A stretch of DNA of 64,000 nucleotides, from NCBI RefSeq assembly GCF_000725495.1, contig NZ_KL647041.1, forward strand, positions 188,721 to 252,720, given 5' to 3'. This DNA comes from Streptomyces aureus. Lineage in GTDB: Bacteria > Actinomycetota > Actinomycetes > Streptomycetales > Streptomycetaceae. A model generated the notes under the pieces. The model was not told the origin of the DNA and made no database searches. It saw nothing but the letters and a program-made list of their open reading frames with translations. Numbering within the stretch: position 1 is the first letter of the stretch; each line of letters begins with the position of its first letter. Below, piece by piece: positions 36,516-45,874 of this stretch. A program made the position numbers and the translations under genes.

Positions 36516-37133
36516 GTGACTCACGGCATGGAAACGCCACCGCCCACCACCCCGCGCACCGAGCCCACCGACCTTGACGTCGAGGCCTTCAAGCAGCAGC
36601 TCGGCCGGCCGCCGCGCGGACTGCGCGCGATCGTGCACCGCTGCCCCTGCGGCCAGCCCGACGTGGTGGAGACGGCGCCCCGCCTCCCCGACGGCACGCC
36701 GTTCCCGACGACGTACTACCTGACGTGCCCGCGGGCCGCGTCCGCGATCGGGACGCTGGAGGCCAACGGGGTCATGAAGGAGATGACCGAACGGCTCGCC
36801 GCCGACCCCGAGCTGGCGGCCGCCTACCGCGCCGCCCACGAGGACTACATCGCGCGCCGTGACGCCATCGAGGTCCTGGAGGGCTTCCCGAGTGCGGGCG
36901 GCATGCCGGACCGGGTGAAGTGCCTGCACGTCCTGGTGGCCCACTCGCTGGCCGCCGGTCCCGGCGTCAACCCGCTCGGCGACGAGGCCATCGCGATGCT
37001 GCCCGAGTGGTGGCGCAAGGGCGCCTGCGTGACCCTGCCCGGAACGCCGGCCCCTGACGCGCCCGCCGCCGTGACGTCCGAGGAGGGCGCCGAGTCCGGC
37101 GCGTCCGCGGAGTCCGCCGAGGACGGCCGGTGA
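36516..37133 (+). CDS. DUF501 family protein
   Basis: 205 residues from GTG 36516 with GGAAAG before it (an ATG at 36528 is the alternative). DUF501 landmarks are seen: FKQQLGRPPRGLRAIVHRCPCGQP, here as GRPPRGLRAIVHRCPCG, then TYYLTCPRA and MPDRVKCLHVLVAHSLA, with four conserved Cys. No biochemical role is known. Its stop overlaps the ppx start (GTGA). The eno-divIC-DUF501-ppx order is conserved in actinobacteria, so the job may link to envelope or phosphate metabolism. Confidence 0.92.
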   Translation: MTHGMETPPPTTPRTEPTDLDVEAFKQQLGRPPRGLRAIVHRCPCGQPDVVETAPRLPDGTPFPTTYYLTCPRAASAIGTLEANGVMKEMTERLAADPELAAAYRAAHEDYIARRDAIEVLEGFPSAGGMPDRVKCLHVLVAHSLAAGPGVNPLGDEAIAMLPEWWRKGACVTLPGTPAPDAPAAVTSEEGAESGASAESAEDGR

Positions 37134-38101
37134 CCCGCGTCGCCGCCGTCGACTGCGGTACCAACTCCATCCGGCTCCTGGTGGCCGACGCGGACCCGCA
37201 CACCGGCGAACTCACCGACCTGGACCGGCGGATGACCATCGTCCGGCTGGGCCAGGGCGTGGACCGCACCGGCCGGCTGGCCCCCGAGGCCCTGGAGCGG
37301 ACCTTCGACGCCTGCCGCGCCTACGCCGGGGCCATCAAGGAGCACGGCGCCGAGCGGCTGCGCTTCGTCGCCACCTCCGCCTCCCGTGACGCGGAGAACC
37401 GGGACGAGTTCGTGCGCGGGGTGCTCGACATCCTCGGCGTCGAGCCGGAGGTCATCACCGGCGACCAGGAGGCCGAGTTCTCCTTCACCGGCGCGACCAA
37501 GGAGCTGGCCGGCCGCGACGACCTGGCCACGCCCTACCTGGTCGTGGACATCGGCGGCGGTTCCACCGAGTTCGTCGTCGGCTCCGACCGGGTGCGCGCG
37601 GCACGCTCCGTGGACATCGGCTGCGTACGGATGACGGAACGTCACCTCGTGCGCGACGGCGTCGTCACCGACCCGCCCACCGCGGAGCAGGTCGCGGCCA
37701 TGCGCGCCGACATCGAGGCCGCCCTCGACCTTGCCGAGGAGAGCGTCCCGCTGCGCGAGGCGCGCACCCTGGTGGGGCTGGCCGGCTCGGTCACCACCAT
37801 CGCGGCGATCGCGCTGGACCTCGAGGAGTACGACTCCGAGCGGATCCACCACTCCCGGGTCTCCCTCGCGCGCGTGCGCGAGATCACCGAGTGGCTGCTG
37901 CGCTCCACCCACGCCGAGCGGGCCGCGATCGGCTCGATGCACCCGGGCCGGGTCGACGTGATCGGGGCCGGGGCTCTCGTGCTGCTCTCGATCATGGAGC
38001 GGACCGGAGCGGAGGAGGTCGTGGTCAGCGAGCACGACATCCTCGACGGCATCGCCTTCAAGGTGGCCGAGGAGGCCGAGGACGCCCGGCGGGGCGCCTG
38101 A
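37130..38101 (+). CDS. ppx: Exopolyphosphatase / pppGpp phosphohydrolase family (Ppx/GppA)
   Basis: 323 residues, GTG start overlapping the DUF501 stop. It removes terminal phosphate from polyphosphate or from pppGpp. ASKHA motifs: AAVDCGTNSIRLLVAD (phosphate 1), FVATSASRDAENRDEF, VVDIGGGSTEFVVG (phosphate 2), and GLAGSVTTIAAIALD (adenosine region). It is the short single-domain type usual in actinobacteria. Terminated by the hairpin at 38227. Confidence 0.95.
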   Translation: MTRVAAVDCGTNSIRLLVADADPHTGELTDLDRRMTIVRLGQGVDRTGRLAPEALERTFDACRAYAGAIKEHGAERLRFVATSASRDAENRDEFVRGVLDILGVEPEVITGDQEAEFSFTGATKELAGRDDLATPYLVVDIGGGSTEFVVGSDRVRAARSVDIGCVRMTERHLVRDGVVTDPPTAEQVAAMRADIEAALDLAEESVPLREARTLVGLAGSVTTIAAIALDLEEYDSERIHHSRVSLARVREITEWLLRSTHAERAAIGSMHPGRVDVIGAGALVLLSIMERTGAEEVVVSEHDILDGIAFKVAEEAEDARRGA

Positions 38102-38226
38102 ACCGCCGCACCCGGCCGAGCGGGGCGACTGAACCGCCGCTCCGGTCGGCACGCACCGCCAGGAGGGCCGCACCCGGCCGGCAGGGACCGTCGGCGGGCG
38201 TGCCGAAGCGCCGAGAACGGGCGTGA

Positions 38227-38266
38227 GAGGGCCCCGGCCCCCCCTTTCCCGGGGGCCGGGGCCCTC
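38227..38266 (+). terminator. Terminator of the divIC-ppx operon
   Basis: Perfect 16-bp stem, GAGGGCCCCGGCCCCC (38227-38242) with its complement at 38251-38266 around an 8-base loop. No T-tract. Confidence 0.85.
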
Positions 38267-38765
38267 GCCGCTCCCGGGCCCCCGGACACGGCCCGAGGCG
38301 CCCGTTCCCGGGCCCCGGCAGGTGCGTGGCGCCGGTCTCGTTTGCTACCGATCAGTAGCCTCGGCTGAGCGGAGCGGATAGCGTATGAGCGTGCCGGAGG
38401 GGGGTGCGGAACCCCTCCGGAGCGACCTCGTCGAGAAACTTCGTGAAGTTCTTCACAAGGAAAAAGCCCCTGCTGGGCGACGAAGGGGCCGGTTGGGCCC
38501 TTTCGCGGGGCCCGGACGGTCCGGCAGCATGCTCGGTGAAGCGTTGCGACCGTGTTTCGGGGCGGTGAAACGCGGGTGTGGTCCGCTGGGCCGAACGGGT
38601 TGGGCCGCAGCTCACACGGTGTTGACAACGGTACGAACCACCCGGCGGTCCACCCCTGCCGCCATGGCCCCCGCCGAGGGGGCGGCGGAGTGTAGCAGAG
38701 CCCCTGCCCGAGCTTGTGAAGGGGCGCACGAGCGACCCCCCTGAAGCAGGTGGATACTCGATGGC
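38267..38765 (+). other. Long leader/regulatory region before ndh
   Basis: About 500 bases without a supported gene. It holds an inverted repeat GCTAC-N6-GTAGC (about 38344-38359), a Rex-type operator at 38441-38458, and TTGACA at 38622-38627 without a clear -10 partner. An open frame 38385-38744 is judged spurious. Confidence 0.5.
38441..38458. promoter_or_regulatory. Rex (NADH-redox) operator upstream of ndh
   Basis: TCGTGAAGTTCTTCACAA matches the Rex consensus TTGTGAA-N4-TTCACAA at all but one arm position. Rex is displaced by NADH, so ndh would rise when the NADH/NAD ratio is high. Located 308 bases before the ndh start codon, implying a long leader or a distal promoter. Confidence 0.8.
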
Positions 38766-40151
38766 ATGAGCACCACGGAGCGTCCCAGGATCCTCGTAGT
38801 AGGCGGTGGGTACGTAGGCCTGTACGCAGCTCGGCGCATCCTCAAGCAGATGCGCTACGGAGAGGCGACCGTCACGGTCGTCGACCCCCGGTCGTACATG
38901 ACCTACCAGCCCTTCCTCCCCGAAGCAGCCGCCGGCAGCATCTCCCCGCGGCACGTCGTCGTCCCGCTGCGGCGTGTACTTCCCAAGGCGGAGGTCCTCA
39001 CCGGCCGGGTCACCACCATCGACCAGGACCGCAAGGTCGCCACGGTCGCCCCCCTCGTGGGCGAGGCGTACGAGCTGCCTTTCGACTACCTCGTCATCGC
39101 GATGGGCGCGGTCTCCCGTACCTTCCCGATCCCCGGCCTCGCCGAGCAGGGCATCGGCATGAAGGGCATCGAGGAGGCCATCGGCCTGCGCAACCACGTC
39201 CTCGAGCAGCTGGACAAGGCCGACTCCACCACGGACGAGGAGGTCCGCCGCAAGGCGCTGACCTTCGTCTTCGTGGGCGGCGGCTTCGCCGGCGCCGAGA
39301 CGATCGGTGAAGTCGAGGACATGGCCCGCGACGCGGCCAAGTACTACAGCAGCGTGTCCCGCGAGGACATGCGCTTCATCCTCGTCGACGCCGCGGACAA
39401 GATCCTTCCCGAGGTCGGCCCCAAGCTCGGCCAGTACGGCAAGGAGCACCTGGAGAGCCGCGGTGTGGAGATCTACCTCTCCACCTCGATGGACTCCTGC
39501 GTCGACGGTCACGTCGTGCTGAAGAACGGCCTCGAGGTCGATTCCAACACGATCGTCTGGACGGCCGGCGTCAAGCCGAACCCCGTTCTCTCCCGCTTCG
39601 GTCTGCCGCTCGGCCCGCGTGGCCACGTGGACACCCAGACCACGCTCCAGGTGCAGGGCACGGACTACATCTGGGCCGCGGGCGACAACGCCCAGGTGCC
39701 GGACGTCGCCGCCCGCAAGGCCGGTGTCGAGAACGCCTGGTGCCCGCCGAACGCGCAGCACGCGCTGCGTCAGGCCAAGATCCTCGGCGACAACGTGATC
39801 TCCGGCATGCGGGGCTTCCCGCAGAAGGAGTACGCGCACGCCAACAAGGGCGCCGTGGCCGGTCTCGGTCTGCACAAGGGCGTCGCGATGATCGTCATGG
39901 GCAAGATGAAGATCAAGCTCAAGGGCCGTCTCGCCTGGTACATGCACCGTGGCTACCACGGTCTGGCCATGCCGACCTGGAACCGCAAGATCCGCGTCTT
40001 CGCGGACTGGACCCTCGGCATGTTCCTCAAGCGCGAGGTCGTCTCCCTGGGTGCCATGGAGACTCCGCGCGAGGAGTTCTACGAGGCCGCCAAGCCGGCT
40101 CCGGCCGCCCCGGCGCCCGTGAAGACCGAGGAGAAGGCCAAGGCCTCCTGA
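38766..40151 (+). CDS. ndh: Type II NADH dehydrogenase
   Basis: 461 residues. A peripheral membrane flavoprotein that passes electrons from NADH to menaquinone without pumping protons. Two dinucleotide motifs: FAD site VVGGGYVGLYAAR (about 11-23) and NADH site FVFVGGGFAGAETIGE (about 165-180). The quinone-site region VWTAGVKPNP, the ATG-like WAAGDNA, and a C-terminal amphipathic stretch (RLAWYMHRGYHGL; FADWTLGMFLKRE) suit membrane attachment. The last 25 residues are Ala/Pro/Lys-rich. Regulated probably by Rex. Followed by a strong terminator. Confidence 0.97.
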   Translation: MSTTERPRILVVGGGYVGLYAARRILKQMRYGEATVTVVDPRSYMTYQPFLPEAAAGSISPRHVVVPLRRVLPKAEVLTGRVTTIDQDRKVATVAPLVGEAYELPFDYLVIAMGAVSRTFPIPGLAEQGIGMKGIEEAIGLRNHVLEQLDKADSTTDEEVRRKALTFVFVGGGFAGAETIGEVEDMARDAAKYYSSVSREDMRFILVDAADKILPEVGPKLGQYGKEHLESRGVEIYLSTSMDSCVDGHVVLKNGLEVDSNTIVWTAGVKPNPVLSRFGLPLGPRGHVDTQTTLQVQGTDYIWAAGDNAQVPDVAARKAGVENAWCPPNAQHALRQAKILGDNVISGMRGFPQKEYAHANKGAVAGLGLHKGVAMIVMGKMKIKLKGRLAWYMHRGYHGLAMPTWNRKIRVFADWTLGMFLKREVVSLGAMETPREEFYEAAKPAPAAPAPVKTEEKAKAS

Positions 40152-40172
40152 CCCTCCGGTCACCGAACGCCC

Positions 40173-40216
40173 CGAAGGGGCCGCCCGCCATCCGTGGTGC
40201 GGGCGGCCCCTTCGGC
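40173..40216 (+). terminator. Terminator after ndh
   Basis: Perfect 17-bp stem (40173-40189 with 40200-40216) around a 10-base loop, 22 bases after the ndh stop codon. Confidence 0.85.
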
Positions 40217-40379
40217 GTTCTCCCGCCCCCTCCCGCGGCCCCGCGGACCACCCGCCCCAAAGCTTGGCGGGTACACATATTTTGCGAATCTGTGTCGCGG
40301 GAGCGGGACTGCGCGCCGAGCGGGTAGATGTTTACCGGGTGTCGGAGCGTTCGGGAGTGCTGTCTCGGAGGTGTACGCC

Positions 40380-41669
40380 ATGCAGGACGCCGCGCCGCGG
40401 CTCAGGAGCCTTGTCGAACAGTTGCTGGGAGCCCCGCTCCCCTTGCGCATCCGCGCCTGGGACGGTTCGGAGGCGGGTCCGCCGGCCGCCCCGGTGCTCG
40501 TCGTCCGCAACCGGCGGGCCCTGCGCCGTCTGCTGTGGAAACCGGGCGAGTTGGGGCTCGCCCGCGCCTGGGTCGCCGGGGACCTGACCATCGAGGGCGA
40601 CCTGTACGCCGCCCTGGACCTGCTGTCCGGGCTCATCTGGGAGCGCGGACAGGACGCGCGCGGACTCGGGGCGGCGCTGCGCGACCCCGAGGTGCGGGCC
40701 GCGGTCCGGGGGCTGGTGCGGATGTCCGGGCTGCCGCTGCCGCCCGCCCCGCCCCCCGAGGAGGTGCGCCGCCACCGCCATCTGCACACCCGGCGCACCG
40801 ACCGCAGCGCCATCAGCCACCACTACGACGTCGGCAACGACTTCTACGAACTCGTCCTCGGCCCGTCCATGGTCTACTCGTGCGCCTACTGGCAGGAGGG
40901 CGGCACGCTGGAGGAGGCCCAGCGCGACAAGCTCGAACTCGTCTGCCGCAAGCTCGACCTGAAGCCGGGTCAGCGGCTCCTGGACGTCGGCTGCGGCTGG
41001 GGCTCGATGGCCGTGCACGCCGCCCGCGACCACGGCGCGTACGTGGTCGGGGTGACGCTGTCGCAGGAACAGGCCACGTACGCCCGTAAACGGGTCGCGG
41101 AGGAGGGCCTGGCCGACCGGGTGGAGATCAGGGTCCAGGACTACCGGGACGTCACCGACGGGCCCTACGACGCCATCTCCTCCATCGGGATGGCCGAACA
41201 CGTCGGTGCCGACCGCTACCTGGAGTACGCCGAGGTGCTCGGACGCCTCCTCGCCCCCGGCGGACGGCTGCTCAACCACCAGATCGGGCGGCGCCCGCAG
41301 CGCGACGAGTCCTCCTACGCCGTCGACGCGTTCATCGACGCCTACGTCTTCCCCGACGGTGAACTCGCGCCGATCGGGACGACCGTGACCCAGCTGGAGC
41401 GGGCCGGTTTCGAGGTGCGGGACGTCGAGGTCCTGCGCGAGCACTACGCGCTCACCCTGCGCCGCTGGGTGGCCAACCTGGAGTCCGGATGGCCGCGGGC
41501 CGTCCGCATCGCCGGCGGCGGCCGGGCGCGCGTCTGGCGCCTGTACATGGCGGCCAGCGCGGTCGCCTTCGAACGCAACCAGATCGGCGTCAACCAGGTC
41601 CTGGCGGTGAAGACCCCGGACGACAGCGGCGCCTCCGGGATGCCGCTGCGGGCGAGAACCTGGAACTGA
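40380..41669 (+). CDS. cfa: Cyclopropane-fatty-acyl-phospholipid synthase family methyltransferase
   Basis: 429 residues from ATG 40380 behind CGGAGG. It uses SAM to add a methylene bridge to unsaturated acyl chains of membrane lipids. N-terminal lipid-associated region (1-130), then SHHYDVGNDFYELVLGPSM, motif I LLDVGCGWGSMAVHAA (about 200-215) and the GMAEHVGADRY segment with the catalytic-site His. C-terminal helices include FERNQIGVNQVLAVK. Family members can also make other branched lipids. It ends in a shared terminator. Confidence 0.93.
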   Translation: MQDAAPRLRSLVEQLLGAPLPLRIRAWDGSEAGPPAAPVLVVRNRRALRRLLWKPGELGLARAWVAGDLTIEGDLYAALDLLSGLIWERGQDARGLGAALRDPEVRAAVRGLVRMSGLPLPPAPPPEEVRRHRHLHTRRTDRSAISHHYDVGNDFYELVLGPSMVYSCAYWQEGGTLEEAQRDKLELVCRKLDLKPGQRLLDVGCGWGSMAVHAARDHGAYVVGVTLSQEQATYARKRVAEEGLADRVEIRVQDYRDVTDGPYDAISSIGMAEHVGADRYLEYAEVLGRLLAPGGRLLNHQIGRRPQRDESSYAVDAFIDAYVFPDGELAPIGTTVTQLERAGFEVRDVEVLREHYALTLRRWVANLESGWPRAVRIAGGGRARVWRLYMAASAVAFERNQIGVNQVLAVKTPDDSGASGMPLRARTWN

Positions 41670-41694
41670 CGGGCACGCGACGGCGCGGCGCACG

Positions 41695-41734
41695 GGGAAG
41701 GGGTCCCGTTCCGGACGGAACGGGACCCCTTCCC
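41695..41734. terminator. Bidirectional terminator between cfa and the minus-strand ABC permease
   Basis: 19-bp perfect inverted repeat (41695-41713 with 41716-41734), so the tip must open. It lies between convergent genes ending at 41669 and 41769. Confidence 0.85.
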
Positions 41735-41768
41735 GGCTTCGGGGCCGTCGGCCGGCCCCGTGCTGCGG

Positions 41769-44297
41769 CTACTCGGACTTGATCGCCGTCAGCATGTTCA
41801 GACGCGCCGCCCGGCGGGCCGGCCAGAGCGCCGCCAGGACGCCCACCGTCGCCGCGAGCAGCAGGAAGAGCGCCATCCGGCCCCAGGGCAGCACCAGTTC
41901 GTACGTCGACATCCTGCTGCCCAGCAGCTCACCGGCCGCCCAGCCGAAGAACACGCCGAGACCGATGCCGAGGACGCCGCCGAAGAGCGAGATGACCAGC
42001 GACTCCAGGCGGACCATCCGCTTGATGCCCTTGCGGTCCAGGCCGATCGCGCGGAGCATCCCGATCTCCTGCGAGCGCTCGAAGACCGACATCGCGAGGG
42101 TGTTGATGACACCGAGGACGGCGACGATCACCGCCATCGCCAGCAGGCCGTAGAGCATGTTCAGCATCAGCGTGAACATCTGCGCGATGCTGTCGGAGAA
42201 GTCCTGCTTGTCCTGGACCTTGATGGCCGGGTTGTCGCCGAGGGCCTTCTCCAGCCGGTCCTTGGTGCCGTCCGAGGCCCCGCCGGCCGTCTTCACCATG
42301 ACCTGCATGTCGGAGGCGTCCCGCTGGTGCGGGGCGAGCGTCGCGTTGTCGAGCATGATGCCCCGCATCACCTCGTTGGCCTTGTACACCCCGGTGACGG
42401 TCAGGTTCTGCCTGGCGCCGTCCTCGTAGGAGACCCGGAACCGTGAACCGGCCTTCCAGCCGTGGGACTTCGCGGTCTCGGAGTCCACCACGACCCGGGT
42501 GCCGCGGACCTCGAAGGAGCCGTCGGTGACGGGGAGGTCGGTGAGCTCGCCGATCGCCGCGCCGTTGACGCCGGTCAGGAACTCGGTCTGCCGGTCGATG
42601 CGGGACGGGGCGTTGCGCAGCGGGCTGATGCCGGTGACCCCGTCGACGGCGGCGAGCTTCTTCTCGACGTCCGGGGAGAGGGAGTTGCCGTTCGCCATCG
42701 ACACCAGGTAGTCCGCCCGGATCGCCGAGGTGGCCATCTTGTCGATCGACTTCTGCAGGCTGCCCGCCATCACCGTCATACCGGTGATCAGCGTGAGGCC
42801 GATCATCAGCGCCGAGGCGGTGGCGGCGGTACGGCGCGGGTTGCGCACCGAGTTCTGCCGGGCCAGCTTGCCGGAGATCCCGAAGACCCGCAGGACGGGG
42901 GCCGCCGCGGCGATCAGCGGGCGGGACAGCAGCGGGGTGAGGACGAAGACGCCGAGGATGAGCAGCACCGCGCCGAGCCCCATCGGGGCCTGGCCGTCCG
43001 AGCCGTCCATCGTCGTGGCGTAGAGGACCACGGCGACACCCGCGGCCGCGAACAGGGCGCCGATCGTGTTCCGCAGGACCAGGGACTTCGTCGTCGCCTT
43101 CGCGTGGACGCTGCTCATCGCGGCGACCGGCGGGATCTTGGCGGCGCGGCGGCCGGGCAGCCAGGCGGCCAGCATCGTGACGAGGACGCCGACCAGCAGG
43201 GCCGTGCCGACGGTGCCGGGGGAGACGACCAGCGGGCCGTCGGGCACCGTGGCGCCGAGCGTGCCCATCAGGGAGCGCATCGCGGCGCCGATGCCGACGC
43301 CCGCGGCGAGCCCGCCGACGGCCGCGACGGCGCCGACCACGAACGCCTCGATCAGCACCGACCGGGTGACCTGGCGGCGGGAGGCGCCGACGGCGCGCAG
43401 CAGGGCCAGTTCCTTGGTGCGCTGGGCGACCAGCATGGTGAAGGTGTTGGCGATGATGAACGTGCCGACGAACAGCGCGATCCCGGCGAAGACCAGCAGG
43501 CCCGTCTTCATCCCGCTCATCGCGGCGGAGATCTGCTCGGCCTGGTCGTCGGCGAGCTTCTGGCCGGTGGTCGTGGAGACCCTGTCCTTCGGCAGCGCGG
43601 CGTCGATCGCCGCGCGCAGCGCGCTCTGGCTGGTGCCGGGGGCGGCCTTCACGTCGATCTCGTCGTACGCGCCGACCGAGTGGAACAGCCGCTGCGCGGT
43701 CGCCGTGTCGAACAGGGCGAGGCTGCCGCCCGCGGCCACGTTGCCGTCGTCGGTGCTGAAGACGCCGGCGACGACGGGCTCCAGGACGGGGCCGTCGACC
43801 GACATGCGGACGGTGTCGCCGACCTTGTATCCGGCCCGCTTCGCGGTCTCGGCGTCGATGGCGATCTCACCGGCGCCGTGCGGCGCGTGGCCGGCCGTCA
43901 GGGGGTAACGGGGGTCCTTGTCGCCCCAGTAGTTGCCGCCCTGCGACTGGAAGCCGCCGCCGATGAGCTTGCCGTGCTTGTCGGCGATGGCGGTGAAGCC
44001 GTCGACGACGCCGATCGCGGAGGCGGCGCCGGGCACGCCGGCCGCCTTGTCGAGCAGGGGCCGGGTCAGCTTGTGCGTCCGGCCGACGGTGTCGCCGGTG
44101 TCCTCCGCGCTCTTCGCGCGGATGGCGACGTCGACCTGGTCGAAGCCCTTGGCGGAGCTCTTCTGGTAGGCGTCCGAGATGGTGTTGGTGAAGACCAGGG
44201 TCCCCGAGACGAAGGCGACGCCGAGCAGGACGGCGAGCACGGTCATCAGGAGCCTGGCCTTGTGCGCGAAGACGTTGCGCAAGGCGGTACGGAACAT
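41769..44297 (-). CDS. ABC transporter permease, FtsX/MacB-type (paralogue of 2262-4841)
   Basis: 842 residues from ATG 44297, behind GAGAAG. First membrane helix at about 18-38 (LLMTVLAVLLGVAFVSG), large extracytoplasmic core, first FtsX helices with VAQRTKELALLRAVGASRRQ, a short mid-membrane block, a second core and a C-terminal FtsX domain with FERSQEIGMLRAIGLDRK. Similar design to the permease at 2262, with a recognisably parallel start (AHKARLLM versus AHKGRMAL). Cargo unknown. It follows its ATPase with a 283-base gap, unusual compared with the overlapping arrangement of the first pair. Confidence 0.93.
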   Translation of the reverse strand: MFRTALRNVFAHKARLLMTVLAVLLGVAFVSGTLVFTNTISDAYQKSSAKGFDQVDVAIRAKSAEDTGDTVGRTHKLTRPLLDKAAGVPGAASAIGVVDGFTAIADKHGKLIGGGFQSQGGNYWGDKDPRYPLTAGHAPHGAGEIAIDAETAKRAGYKVGDTVRMSVDGPVLEPVVAGVFSTDDGNVAAGGSLALFDTATAQRLFHSVGAYDEIDVKAAPGTSQSALRAAIDAALPKDRVSTTTGQKLADDQAEQISAAMSGMKTGLLVFAGIALFVGTFIIANTFTMLVAQRTKELALLRAVGASRRQVTRSVLIEAFVVGAVAAVGGLAAGVGIGAAMRSLMGTLGATVPDGPLVVSPGTVGTALLVGVLVTMLAAWLPGRRAAKIPPVAAMSSVHAKATTKSLVLRNTIGALFAAAGVAVVLYATTMDGSDGQAPMGLGAVLLILGVFVLTPLLSRPLIAAAAPVLRVFGISGKLARQNSVRNPRRTAATASALMIGLTLITGMTVMAGSLQKSIDKMATSAIRADYLVSMANGNSLSPDVEKKLAAVDGVTGISPLRNAPSRIDRQTEFLTGVNGAAIGELTDLPVTDGSFEVRGTRVVVDSETAKSHGWKAGSRFRVSYEDGARQNLTVTGVYKANEVMRGIMLDNATLAPHQRDASDMQVMVKTAGGASDGTKDRLEKALGDNPAIKVQDKQDFSDSIAQMFTLMLNMLYGLLAMAVIVAVLGVINTLAMSVFERSQEIGMLRAIGLDRKGIKRMVRLESLVISLFGGVLGIGLGVFFGWAAGELLGSRMSTYELVLPWGRMALFLLLAATVGVLAALWPARRAARLNMLTAIKSE

Positions 44298-44580
44298 GGG
44301 TCTTCTCAGTCCAGGAGGTCGCGGGAGGGGCGCGGAGGGCGCGGAGGTCCGTGGGCCGGCGCGTGCAGAGCGCGGGCGGCCGGGCGGGCACGCCGGAGCG
44401 GGCACCGCGGTGCGGGAGGCCGGAGCACCGGGCGGGCCGGGGAACGATCCGGTGCGGCGGCCGGCATGGTGACCCCGGTGCGGGGGTTCGCCGGTCCGGC
44501 CGGTGGCTTGGGGTGCTCGTTGCTCGGTGCTCGACGGCCGGTGGCCGAGGTGCCGGGGGCGGTGCCGGTCCGGCGGCGGA

Positions 44581-45351
44581 TCAGCTGGTGCGGCCCTTGC
44601 CGTCGAACTGCTTCATCCGGTCCAGGACGGAGTCGGCGGTGGGCTCGTACACCTCGTCCACGATCCGTCCGTCGGCGAGGAAGACGACCCGGTCCGCGTA
44701 GGCGGCGGCCACCGGGTCGTGCGTCACCATCACCACCGTCTGCCCCAGCTCCCGCACCGAGTTGCGCAGGAAGCCGAGGACCTCGGCGCCCGAGCGCGAG
44801 TCGAGGTTTCCGGTCGGCTCGTCGCCGAAGATGATGTCGGGCCGGGAGGCGAGGGCGCGGGCGACGGCGACGCGCTGCTGCTGGCCGCCGGAGAGCTGCG
44901 AGGGGCGGTGGCTCAGCCGGTCCGCGAGGCCGATCATCTTGATGACGCGGTCCAGCCACTCCTTGTCGGGCTTGCGGCCCGCGATGTCCATGGGGAGCGT
45001 GATGTTCTCCAGGGCGCTCAGGGTCGGCAGCAGGTTGAACGCCTGGAAGATGAAGCCGATCTTGTCCCGGCGCAGCTTGGTGAGCTGCTTGTCCTTCAGG
45101 GAGCCCAGTTCGGTGTCGCCGATGCGCACCGAGCCGGAGGAGAAGGTGTCCAGTCCCGCCACGCAGTGCATCAGCGTGGACTTGCCGGACCCCGAGGGGC
45201 CCATGATCGCGGTGAACTCGGCCCCCCGGAAGTCGACGGTGACGCGGTCGAGCGCGACCACCTGGGTCTCGCCCTGCCCGTAGACCTTCGACAGTTCCGT
45301 GGCGCGGGCTGCGACCGCGGTGCTTGTGCCGGCGGGGTGGGTGGTGGTCAC
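44581..45351 (-). CDS. ABC transporter ATP-binding protein, MacB/LolD-like (paralogue of 1477-2265)
   Basis: 256 residues, GTG start at 45351 behind AGGAG. Walker A GPSGSGKST, signature LSGGQQQR, Walker B IIFGDEP, and H-loop VMVTHDP. Long identical stretches with the ATPase at 1477, such as IGFIFQAFNLLPTL and ALENITLPMDIAGRKPD, and the same FDGKGRTS-type end, point to a duplication. Energises the permease downstream. Substrate unknown. Confidence 0.95.
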   Translation of the reverse strand: MTTTHPAGTSTAVAARATELSKVYGQGETQVVALDRVTVDFRGAEFTAIMGPSGSGKSTLMHCVAGLDTFSSGSVRIGDTELGSLKDKQLTKLRRDKIGFIFQAFNLLPTLSALENITLPMDIAGRKPDKEWLDRVIKMIGLADRLSHRPSQLSGGQQQRVAVARALASRPDIIFGDEPTGNLDSRSGAEVLGFLRNSVRELGQTVVMVTHDPVAAAYADRVVFLADGRIVDEVYEPTADSVLDRMKQFDGKGRTS

Positions 45352-45791
45352 GGAAGGGTGCTCCTGTCGGGACGACGACGGTGATGGCGACGTGTTCCAT
45401 CGTCGGCGCCGGCGAGCGCGATGTCGTCACCCGCTGTTCCGGTTCCGGGGGCAGCCTCGGGTCGGACGGGGAGCGGCCGTGTCATACCTGGGGATGACGG
45501 AACTCCCCGAGAGCCCTCCGGGTCGGGCGCCGTCGAGGACACCCGGCGTTCCCGCCGGAGCCGGGCGTCCGCCGCGCGGCCCGCCGTGATCGCGCTCGGA
45601 CGGTGAAATTCCGTCAATCCCCGTACGCGGGCCCGGCGCGTCCGGGAGGCTGTTGGCAAGTGCTGACGGCCTGTGCGGCGTGCTGATGCACCCTCAGACG
45701 TCAATAAAATAAGACAACATCGGTCCGCACGCCCGCTGTTCGGGGGACGCGCCCCGATAGGCTCGGAACCTCGATGCGGAGCCCATGGTCT
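45352..45791. promoter_or_regulatory. Intergenic region between the ABC ATPase and bldA
   Basis: 440 bases, no supported gene. It holds the minus-strand ATPase leader, an AT-rich island GTCAATAAAATAAGAC near 45700-45716 that is striking in this GC-rich DNA, and TAGGCT at 45758-45763, a plausible -10 placed about 30 bases before the mature 5' end of bldA. No convincing -35 is seen. Confidence 0.4.
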
Positions 45792-45874
45792 GCCCGGATG
45801 GTGGAATGCAGACACGGCGAGCTTAAACCTCGCTGCCCCTCGCGGGCGTACCGGTTCAAGTCCGGTTCCGGGCA
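45792..45874 (+). tRNA. bldA: tRNA-Leu, anticodon UAA (bldA)
   Basis: Class II tRNA. Acceptor GCCCGGA (45792-45798) pairs with TCCGGGC (45867-45873), discriminator A45874, no encoded CCA. Anticodon stem GCGAG/CTCGC encloses loop CTTAAAC with anticodon TAA (45824-45826). Long variable arm GCCC-CTCGC-GGGC; T-arm ACCGG-TTCAAGT-CCGGT. It is the tRNA that reads UUA; in Streptomyces this is bldA, whose TTA-containing targets control development and antibiotics. Confidence 0.97.

Noticed and set aside
38385..38744. 119-codon plus-strand open frame upstream of ndh
   Set aside because: No ribosome site at a proper distance, no recognisable protein features, and it runs across the Rex operator.
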